Source: Eubacteriales bacterium | Lineage (GTDB): Bacteria; Bacillota; Clostridia; Christensenellales; CAG-138 | Direction of reading: 5' to 3' | NCBI GenBank assembly: GCA_030695285.1 | Contig: JAUYTF010000301.1 | Span: 1-8,899 of the forward strand | Length of the DNA stretch: 8,899 bases | Shown: positions 1 through 5,719 of the stretch, piece by piece | How positions within the stretch are numbered: position 1 is the stretch's first letter | How the letters are laid out: the number at the start of each line of letters is the position of its first letter | Made by a program: the position numbers and the translations under genes | The notes under the pieces: generated by a model | The model's input: the letters and a program-made list of their open reading frames with translations, nothing else | The model's database searches: none | Told to the model about the DNA's origin: nothing

Positions 1-1
1 C

Positions 2-127
2 AGTCGTGGCTTCCTGCTCAGGGGCGGAGAGCTGGACACCGAGCGCGCCGCGCATGTTTCGCTCGACGAGTTTCGCGCGGGAAAGGTCGCGCGCGTGACG
101 CTCGAACAGCCGGAGGCAGGGGGATGA
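2..127 (+). CDS. rbgA: Ribosome biogenesis GTPase RbgA/YlqF, C-terminal end only
   Basis: This is the last 41 codons of a gene that begins upstream of the window; the stop TGA is at 125–127. The visible peptide reads SRGFLLRGGELDTERAAHVS and continues with LDEFRAGKVARVTLEQPE. This matches the conserved C-terminal tail of the RbgA/YlqF family, where an 'RGFL..GGE.D...AA..LL.EFR.GK.GR.TLE' pattern follows the helical domain. RbgA is a circularly permuted GTPase needed for late assembly of the 50S subunit. The GTPase motifs themselves lie outside the window, so the call rests on the tail plus synteny: ylqF directly upstream of rnhB is a classic Firmicute arrangement. The stop overlaps the rnhB start as ATGA, which suggests co-transcription and coupled translation. 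Confidence 0.85.
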   Translation, partial: SRGFLLRGGELDTERAAHVSLDEFRAGKVARVTLEQPEAGG

Positions 128-750
128 CGCGCCTGCCGGAATGCGAGCGCTTAGCGCGCCTTTGCACACCCGACCGCGCATTCTGGGCGCAGGACAACGT
201 CGTGCTTGCGGGCATGGACGAAGTGGGCAGAGGGCCGCTTGCGGGGCCCGTGGTTGCCTGCTGCGCCGCCATGCCGCCTGAGCCGCTGGTTTCGTATGCG
301 AACGATTCCAAGAAGGTCAGCGAACGGCGCAGAGAGAAACTCTATCCTGTTTTGACGCAAACCGCGCTTGGCTATGCGACAGCGTGGGTATTTCAGGATG
401 TAATCGACGAGATCAATATTCTTGAGGCGACAAAGCGCGCGTTTCAGACGGCGTTTGAAACGATGCCGATCGCGGTGACGGATGTGCTCATCGACGCGCT
501 GACTGGCCTCAACATCTCCGCGCGGCAGCACTCGATCATCCACGGCGACGCACTGAGCTACAGCATCGCCTGCGCTTCCGTCATTGCGAAGGTGGAGCGG
601 GATCGTTATATGCAGGAGCAGGACGTGCTCTATCCGCAATACGGCTTTGCGAGAAACAAAGGGTACGGCACGGCGGAGCACATCGCGGCGATTCGAAAAT
701 TCGGCCCCTGCCCGATTCACCGCAGGAGCTTTATCAGGAGCTATGTATGA
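124..750 (+). CDS. rnhB: Ribonuclease HII
   Basis: The product is a 208-aa cytoplasmic enzyme that cuts the RNA strand of RNA:DNA hybrids and removes single ribonucleotides misincorporated into DNA. The family signature is plain: M-D32-E33-V-G-R-G-P-L-A-G-P-V (residues 31–43), then N-D-S-K-K (60–64), then I-D124-A-L, then H-G-D142-A-L-S-Y-S-I-A-C-A-S-V-I-A-K-V-E-R-D. D32, E33, D124 and D142 match the four acidic metal-binding residues, and the 18-residue spacing between the last two is the same as in E. coli RNase HII. The C-terminus has the usual NKGYGT…FGPCPIHRRSF block. Length is normal for the family. The ATG at 124 is supported by GGAGG at 112–116, a 7-nt spacer, and the ATGA overlap with rbgA. 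It overlaps yraN by 4 nt, so the three genes form one transcription unit. Confidence 0.97.
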   Translation: MTRLPECERLARLCTPDRAFWAQDNVVLAGMDEVGRGPLAGPVVACCAAMPPEPLVSYANDSKKVSERRREKLYPVLTQTALGYATAWVFQDVIDEINILEATKRAFQTAFETMPIAVTDVLIDALTGLNISARQHSIIHGDALSYSIACASVIAKVERDRYMQEQDVLYPQYGFARNKGYGTAEHIAAIRKFGPCPIHRRSFIRSYV

Positions 751-1100
751 GCACCACGGCCGTAGGCAGAGGCGGAGAAGCGCGTGCCGAGGCGTATCTG
801 GCAGAGAGGGGCTACAAGCTTCTGCGCCGCAACTATCGCAGCGGGCCGCGGGAGATCGACCTGATCATGCAGGATGGCGATGTGCTGGTGTTTGTGGAGG
901 TTAAGGCACGCTCCAAAACGCGCTATGGCACGCCCGGGGAGTTCGTCACCCCCGCAAAGCGCAGGCTATTAACGCGCGCCGCCGAGGCATACTTAATGGA
1001 AGAAGGCTTGCTGGACGTGCCTGCGAGGTTTGATGTTGTGGAAATATATCTCGGCACGGATAAGATCCGGCACATCGAGAACGCCTTTGACGCAACCTGA
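747..1100 (+). CDS. yraN: YraN family (UPF0102) nuclease-like protein
   Basis: This is a 117-aa protein of the UPF0102/YraN family, which has a restriction-endonuclease-like fold; its cellular role is not settled. The diagnostic pattern is present: G-E-A-R-A-E-A-Y-L (residues 10–18), R-N-Y-R (28–31), then R-E36-I-D38-L-I, and V-F-V-E51-V-K53-A-R. E36, D38, E51 and K53 correspond to a PD-(D/E)xK-type metal site. This is followed by the conserved T-P-A-K-R-R-L-L segment. The start ATG overlaps the rnhB stop (ATGA) and has AGGAG at 736–740, 6 nt upstream. The rnhB–yraN pairing is common in Clostridia and suggests a DNA-repair or nucleic-acid role, but that is inference. It is the last gene before a strong terminator. 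Confidence 0.93.
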   Translation: MSTTAVGRGGEARAEAYLAERGYKLLRRNYRSGPREIDLIMQDGDVLVFVEVKARSKTRYGTPGEFVTPAKRRLLTRAAEAYLMEEGLLDVPARFDVVEIYLGTDKIRHIENAFDAT

Positions 1101-1186
1101 GCACACGTTACAAGAAGAAGTCATTGAGATACTCCGATAACGAGTACATAAAGTTTCCGGTGGCATACACATGACACAAAAATGAC

Positions 1187-1223
1187 AAGCTCAAGTCGCA
1201 TCCGCGCGGTTGAGCTTTTTTTT
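1187..1223 (+). terminator. Rho-independent terminator of the rbgA–rnhB–yraN unit
   Basis: An 8-bp perfect stem pairs AAGCTCAA (1187–1194) with TTGAGCTT (1210–1217) around a 15-nt loop (1195–1209). The T-run covers 1216–1223 (eight T), partly inside the stem. It lies 86 nt after the yraN stop. The loop contains ATCCGCGCGG, which recurs in the dprA terminator. The descending arm also supplies the -35 of the next promoter. Confidence 0.9.
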
Positions 1224-1237
1224 GATTGTGATATACT
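1210..1237 (+). promoter_or_regulatory. Sigma-A type promoter for the glycosyltransferase–gtrA unit
   Basis: TTGAGC (1210–1215; consensus TTGACA) is separated by 16 nt from TATACT (1232–1237; consensus TATAAT). The -10 has an extended TG at 1229–1230, which adds strength. Transcription would start near 1244, about 40 nt before the chosen GTG start. The -35 hexamer coincides with the 3' arm of the upstream terminator, so the two signals share DNA. This is prediction from sequence only. Confidence 0.7.
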
Positions 1238-1270
1238 GTTTTGGAATTCATCGACCTTATAGGATGTGGA

Positions 1271-1285
1271 AAGGACTTGTTTGTG
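1271..1285 (+). promoter_or_regulatory. Ribosome binding site fixing the GTG start at 1283
   Basis: AAGGA (1271–1275) lies 7 nt upstream of GTG 1283–1285. An in-frame TTG at 1277 is only 1 nt from this site. An in-frame TTG at 1241 would sit at or before the predicted transcription start. GTG 1283 also places a clean signal sequence (RK followed by a leucine-rich core) at the extreme N-terminus. Confidence 0.75.
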
Positions 1286-4200
1286 CGCAAACTGCTGGCA
1301 ATCCTGCTTTTTTTATGTCTGCTGAGCGTACCCGCGCTGGCGCTTGCCGATGACGGGGATCAGCTCACAGGTGAAGAGCTGCTGTATAATGAAGATTTTT
1401 CGGTGTTTGCCGAGAGCGCGTCCCTACCCGCGGGTTGGGAACTCAAAGCATATCTGAACGACGCTGGTAGCGTAAGCGCCTATCTGCTCACGGAGGAGGA
1501 TGCTTCCCATGTGATCGTTCTGACCAACCTCGCGGCCAACGATGCGCGCGTGGTGCAGGAAGTTACCGTTCTGCCAAACACCGTCTACCGCCTTTCTGCT
1601 GAGATTCGCACCAGCGATGTGGAATACGGCACTGGTGCAAGTCTTTCCATCGACAACTATCCCATCGACGGAACGTATTGCTATTCCGAAAATCTGTTCG
1701 GCTCGGATACATGGCGCGAAATTTCGCTCTATTTCCGTACCGCGGAGGAGCAGACGAAAATCAACGTCGCCCTCAGGCTCGGCGGCTACGGCACGACCGC
1801 CATCGGCACGGCCGACTTTCGAAATGTGTCGCTTTATGAATGTATTTCAACCGATGCTGCCATCGTAAACCTCGCTACCGAAAACGGCACGGTATCAAAT
1901 CATTCGAGCGCGAGCGAGGCCGTTTCGGCAAAAACAACGGCGAACGATCCGCTGTTTTTGGCGGTTGCGTTTACGCTGGTGCTGGGCGCGGCTTTCGTTT
2001 GGTACTACCGCAACCAGCTCCGGTTTTCCTCTCGCTTTGAGGAGACGGTAGGGCGGCCGCAGCTCGCGCTGATGATCATTCTTCTCGGCGCATTTGTCGT
2101 GCGCGCGGTGCTTTCAATCCTCTTCTATGGGCACCCGACCGACATCGGTTGCTTCATGGCTTGGGGAAACATGGTGGCGGAAGACGGCGTGAGCAGCTTC
2201 TACACCTCCGGCGTTTTTACGGATTATCCGCCGGGGTATATGTATATCTGCGGGGCGCTCTCCAGCTTGTGCAAGCTGCTTGGCATTCCGTTTGGGTCGG
2301 ATGGCATGGCGTTGCTCTTTAAGATGCCGTCCACGTTTGCCGACATGGCGACGGCATTCCTGCTCTACCACCTCGCGAAAAAGAACAATCTCGGTGAAAA
2401 AGGCGCGCTGCTGCTGGCGGGGCTCTATGCTTTTACGCCGACGCTGATGTTCGTCTCCGGCGGCTGGGGGCAGATCGACTCCGTGCTGGCGCTGCTCATC
2501 GCGCTTGTGATACTACTGCTGCAACAAGACAAGCGCATCTTTGCAGGCGTGCTCTACGGCCTTGCGATCCTCCTGAAACCGCAGGCGCTGATGTTTGGAC
2601 CGATCCTCGCCGTTGCGTTCATTCTGGACATCCTCGACGGCAGGGAACAATGGAAAAAGAAACTGCTGGAGACCGTGCTTGCGGTCATCGCCGCGCTTGC
2701 GGTGCTGTTTGTGCTGTCGCTCCCCTTCAAAGGCGCTCAGGGCTGGGACTGGCTGATTAAAAAATACGCGGACACCGCAGGATCTTACCATTACGTTTCC
2801 ATCGAAGCGTTTAACTTCGGCTCGCTGCTTGGCTGGAACTGGAAGACGGCGGACACGCTGATTGCGGGGATTCCGTACCATATATTCGGCATGGGGATGA
2901 TCATTCTATCCGTTTTGTTCTCATCCGTGCTGTATTTCTTCGGCAGAAAACAAAACCGCGGCGCGCTATACCTTGCGGCCGGGCTTGCGGTGCTGCTCAT
3001 CTTCACCTTCGGGCACTATATGCACGAGCGCTACATGCTGCCCGCGCTGCTGATGATTCTGTTGGCTTACCTCTATTATGGCGACAGGCGGCTGCTGGCC
3101 GTGTTCGGCGGGCTCTCCGCAACCTCTTTGCTCAACGCGACATGCGCCTATTATGTGGTCAACCACCAGGCGGCGCGCGCAGAAGTGTATGACGCGATTA
3201 CGTTTGTCGGTTCTCTTGCTACGGTTGTGCTGGCGGTCTATCTCGCGCTCATCAGCGTGCAGATTCTCGCGCTCAACCGGCGTTTGCTGCCGCTGCACAC
3301 AGAGCAGTTGCCGCAAAAGCGCGTTTCGCGCCGCGTTTCCATCCTCCCGAAGCTGCAGACGGATAACAGGCTGCACTTGACCCGGCGCGACATTCTCTAT
3401 GTGCTTGGCATCACGCTGGTCTATGGCGTGGTTGCGCTGACCAACCTTGGCTCCACCAGCGCGCCGCAGACCTATTGGTATTCAGGTCGGGCGGGCGAGA
3501 GCATCACGGTGAAGTTTGACGCGGTGGAGCATGTTTCCGCTTACAGCGTATTTGGCAACATCAACAACGAAGGTACGCTGTTGCTTTCCACACCGGAAGG
3601 ACACGAGGAGACTTTTCAGCAGACGTATGACGACATGTTCCGCTGGAAGAAAGTGACGACGACATTCGTGAGCGATACAGTCACTCTTTCGCTCTATTCC
3701 GGCTCGCTCAAGCTCAACGAGATCGCCTTTTTTGACCTCGGCGGAGAGCAGATTCCGCTCAAGATTATCGGCGCAAAAGGCACACAGGCAAATCTCTTTG
3801 ACGAGCAAAGCATGGTAGCCGCAACGCCGAGTTATTATAACGGCATGTATTTTGACGAGCTGTATCATGCGCGCACGGCCTATGAAAACCTCTACAACCT
3901 CACACCCTACGAAAACTCGCATCCGCCGCTGGGCAAGATTTTTATCATGCTCGGCGTTTGGGCGTTTGGCATGGCGCCTTTTGGCTGGCGCGTGGTCGGT
4001 GCGCTGTTCGGCATTGGTATGCTGCCGGTGCTCTATGCTTTCGGCAAGCGTTTCTTCAAAAGCTCCAGCTATGCACTGGTGCTCACTGCGCTGTTCGCGT
4101 TTGACTTCATGCACTTTACCCAGACGCGGATTGCGACCATAGACGTCTATTCCGTGTTCTTTATCCTTTTGATGTACTATTATATGTATCAGTACATCAC

Positions 4201-5116
4201 CATGAATCTCTATGTGGACGGGTTGAAAAAAACGCTCAAGCCGCTCGCGCTCTCGGGGCTCTTTTTCGGCATCGGAGCTGCATGCAAATGGACGAGCATC
4301 TATGCGGGCGTGGGCTTGGCTGTGCTGCTCTTTGGTTCGCTGATTTCGCGTTACCTCGACTATGTGCAGGTCAGCGCGCGGGACAACGACGCGGACAAAG
4401 CGCGGGTCAGAGATTTCTGGCCGATGGCGATTAGGACGCTGCTCTGGTGCGTGCTGTTTTTCGTTGTGGTTCCGTTTGCGATCTATTTTGCATCCTATAC
4501 GCCGTATTATATCTATGAATCCGGCCAGTCGGCGGGCTATGGCATCGGGGGAATGTTTAAGACGTTCGGGCGCTATCAGGAGTTCATGTACACCTATCAC
4601 GCGAACTTAAACGCGACGCACCCCTATCAGTCGAGCTGGTACTCCTGGCCGTTTACGCTAAAGCCCATGTGGTATTATTTCAACAGCTACATCGCGCCAC
4701 AACAGGTGTCCACGCTGAGCGCCTCCGGCAACCCTGCCGTGTGGTGGGTATCCGCCATAGGCGCCGTCGCGCTGCTTATTGCACGCCTGAGTAAGCGAGT
4801 CGCTTCCGACAAAGCCATGCAGATTTTCTGCGTGGGCATTCTCGCAAATTTTTTGCCCTGGGTGCTGGTCTCGCGCTGCACATTTATCTACCACTTCTTT
4901 GCGACGGTGCCGTTTATCCTGATGGCGACGGTCTATGCGCTGCAAAAGCTGGAGCAAAGATACTCGGAGGCGCATTTTATCAAGTGGTTCTGGGTCGGAT
5001 TTGCGGTGCTGTTCTTTGTGCTGCTGTATCCCGGCATCTCCGGGTTTGCTGTTCCGGCGGAGTGGGCAGCGTTCCTTTCGAAACTGCCCGGAGGAAAACT
5101 GATGTATGGCGCATAA
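1283..5116 (+). CDS. Tandem GT-C membrane glycosyltransferase (PMT/GT39-type C-terminal module)
   Basis: The product is 1277 aa from the GTG start. Residues 1–22 form a signal peptide (RK, leucine-rich core, ALA before D23). Residues 23–221 are extracytoplasmic; about 36–186 look like a carbohydrate-binding-module-type beta-sandwich (…NEDFS… to …DFRNVSLYE). A membrane helix at 224–241 and a charged loop lead to GT-C module 1, with helix 261–283 followed by PTD287IG, D314-YPPGY, GWGQID399 and H578…HERY584. A basic cytoplasmic linker (about 666–702) joins module 2: helix 704–722, a beta-rich extracytoplasmic stretch (724–835), YFD858E859LYHARTAYE, HPPLGK (880–885), QTRIATID954 and HPYQSSWYSWP (1113–1123). 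The module 2 motifs are those of protein O-mannosyltransferases (GT39), which use polyprenyl-phosphate sugars outside the membrane. Module 1 resembles GT87/mannosyltransferase-like proteins, with less certainty. Substrates cannot be read from sequence. The gene overlaps gtrA by 11 nt. Confidence 0.88.
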   Translation: MRKLLAILLFLCLLSVPALALADDGDQLTGEELLYNEDFSVFAESASLPAGWELKAYLNDAGSVSAYLLTEEDASHVIVLTNLAANDARVVQEVTVLPNTVYRLSAEIRTSDVEYGTGASLSIDNYPIDGTYCYSENLFGSDTWREISLYFRTAEEQTKINVALRLGGYGTTAIGTADFRNVSLYECISTDAAIVNLATENGTVSNHSSASEAVSAKTTANDPLFLAVAFTLVLGAAFVWYYRNQLRFSSRFEETVGRPQLALMIILLGAFVVRAVLSILFYGHPTDIGCFMAWGNMVAEDGVSSFYTSGVFTDYPPGYMYICGALSSLCKLLGIPFGSDGMALLFKMPSTFADMATAFLLYHLAKKNNLGEKGALLLAGLYAFTPTLMFVSGGWGQIDSVLALLIALVILLLQQDKRIFAGVLYGLAILLKPQALMFGPILAVAFILDILDGREQWKKKLLETVLAVIAALAVLFVLSLPFKGAQGWDWLIKKYADTAGSYHYVSIEAFNFGSLLGWNWKTADTLIAGIPYHIFGMGMIILSVLFSSVLYFFGRKQNRGALYLAAGLAVLLIFTFGHYMHERYMLPALLMILLAYLYYGDRRLLAVFGGLSATSLLNATCAYYVVNHQAARAEVYDAITFVGSLATVVLAVYLALISVQILALNRRLLPLHTEQLPQKRVSRRVSILPKLQTDNRLHLTRRDILYVLGITLVYGVVALTNLGSTSAPQTYWYSGRAGESITVKFDAVEHVSAYSVFGNINNEGTLLLSTPEGHEETFQQTYDDMFRWKKVTTTFVSDTVTLSLYSGSLKLNEIAFFDLGGEQIPLKIIGAKGTQANLFDEQSMVAATPSYYNGMYFDELYHARTAYENLYNLTPYENSHPPLGKIFIMLGVWAFGMAPFGWRVVGALFGIGMLPVLYAFGKRFFKSSSYALVLTALFAFDFMHFTQTRIATIDVYSVFFILLMYYYMYQYITMNLYVDGLKKTLKPLALSGLFFGIGAACKWTSIYAGVGLAVLLFGSLISRYLDYVQVSARDNDADKARVRDFWPMAIRTLLWCVLFFVVVPFAIYFASYTPYYIYESGQSAGYGIGGMFKTFGRYQEFMYTYHANLNATHPYQSSWYSWPFTLKPMWYYFNSYIAPQQVSTLSASGNPAVWWVSAIGAVALLIARLSKRVASDKAMQIFCVGILANFLPWVLVSRCTFIYHFFATVPFILMATVYALQKLEQRYSEAHFIKWFWVGFAVLFFVLLYPGISGFAVPAEWAAFLSKLPGGKLMYGA

Positions 5117-5609
5117 CAAAGAGGCGAAGAAAACACTCGGGCAAATGGCGAAATTCGCCGTCGTAGGTGTGCTCAATACGCTGGTTGATTTTGCGGTTTT
5201 TCAAACGCTGAACCTGACCCTTGGCTGGGTCTACGCGGCGCAGGTGCTTGGCTACACCTTCGGCGTGATCAACAGCTACATCTGGAACAGTAGCTGGACG
5301 TTTCGCGAGCAGCGCACACGCTCGTTTCGCGAGATGGCGTTGTTCTTGCTGGTCAATCTTGCGTCACTCGGCGTTTCGCTCGGCATGATCTGGCTCTGCC
5401 GCGAGGTGTTCGGCGTGACCAACGAATGGGTCGCGCGCTGGATGCCGCAAGCGCTATCTGGCTTTATCAAGGGTGACACGTTATCCAAGCTCATTGCGAC
5501 GGTGCTTGCCATCGCGGTCAATTACCTCGGCAACCGCCTGCTTGTGTTTCGCAAGATGACTGACGCGGCGGAGCGGCGCAATATAGCGCAAGCCGAAGAA
5601 ACCGTATAA
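5106..5609 (+). CDS. GtrA family membrane protein
   Basis: This is a 167-aa integral membrane protein of the GtrA/DPMS family. Members have been proposed to flip or support polyprenyl-phosphate-linked sugars across the membrane for glycosyltransferases. Four hydrophobic helices fall at about 17–36, 42–60, 78–98 and 127–147. The hallmark helix ends appear twice, as N56-S-Y-I-W-N61-S-S-W-T-F66 and N139-Y-L-G-N143-R-L-L-V-F148, each after a helix and before a charged stretch. The N-terminus (KFAVVGVLNTLVDF) is also typical. The ATG at 5106 overlaps the 3' end of the glycosyltransferase gene; GGAGG at 5090–5094 lies 11 nt upstream, a slightly long spacer. An out-of-frame ATG at 5102 is closer to that site but encodes nothing of note. 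The overlap implies coupled expression, and a role in supplying lipid-linked sugar to that enzyme is a reasonable inference. Confidence 0.92.
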   Translation: MAHNKEAKKTLGQMAKFAVVGVLNTLVDFAVFQTLNLTLGWVYAAQVLGYTFGVINSYIWNSSWTFREQRTRSFREMALFLLVNLASLGVSLGMIWLCREVFGVTNEWVARWMPQALSGFIKGDTLSKLIATVLAIAVNYLGNRLLVFRKMTDAAERRNIAQAEETV

Positions 5610-5632
5610 AATAATTCGTCGAATTTTATCGG

Positions 5633-5659
5633 AAAAGCGCCGCCATATATGGCGCTTTT
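5633..5659 (+). terminator. Hairpin terminator after gtrA
   Basis: A perfect 9-bp stem pairs AAAAGCGCC (5633–5641) with GGCGCTTTT (5651–5659) around a 9-nt loop. It starts 24 nt after the gtrA stop. Only four T follow, and they are inside the stem, so termination may be partial. The A-rich 5' arm makes it potentially bidirectional. A competing palindrome, CGCCATATATGGCG (5641–5654), uses the same bases. Confidence 0.7.
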
Positions 5660-5663
5660 CGTG

Positions 5664-5669
5664 TATACT
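5664..5669 (+). promoter_or_regulatory. Possible -10 element for comM–dprA
   Basis: TATACT (5664–5669), followed by G, lies 50 nt upstream of the comM start and 5 nt after the gtrA terminator. The same TATACTG heptamer forms the -10 of the glycosyltransferase promoter. No convincing -35 exists at 16–18 nt upstream, since that position falls inside the terminator hairpin. The promoter is therefore tentative. Confidence 0.4.
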
Positions 5670-5719
5670 GAGCATAACCGTAAAAAGACGGGAATTCACG
5701 AGAGGAAGCACAGGATTGC

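Noticed and set aside
518..525. CCGCGCGG in rnhB as a third copy of the terminator-loop motif
   Set aside because: It lies in coding sequence, lacks the preceding AT and any flanking stem, and an 8-mer of this composition is expected by chance in GC-rich genes.
1130..1146. TACTC/GAGTA 5-bp hairpin after yraN
   Set aside because: It is short and weak with no T-run. The terminator at 1187 is far stronger.
1241..1282. In-frame TTG at 1241 as start of the glycosyltransferase
   Set aside because: It sits at or before the predicted transcription start, lacks a ribosome site, and would put 14 residues before the natural signal peptide.
3797..3805. An earlier F-D-E (residues 839–841) as the PMT catalytic pair
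   Set aside because: It lacks the following LYHARTAYE context and the nearby HPPLGK. The pair at 858–859 fits the family pattern.
3482..4600. A 372-codon open frame on the - strand inside the glycosyltransferase gene
   Set aside because: It is antisense to clear PMT motifs. Its translation is Arg/His/Glu-rich with no recognisable domain, typical of the shadow frame of a GC-rich gene.
5606..5629. ATAAAAT…ATTTTAT dyad over the gtrA stop codon
   Set aside because: The arms are only A/T pairs with an imperfect centre (TTCG-T-CGAA would leave a one-base loop). The hairpin just downstream explains termination better.
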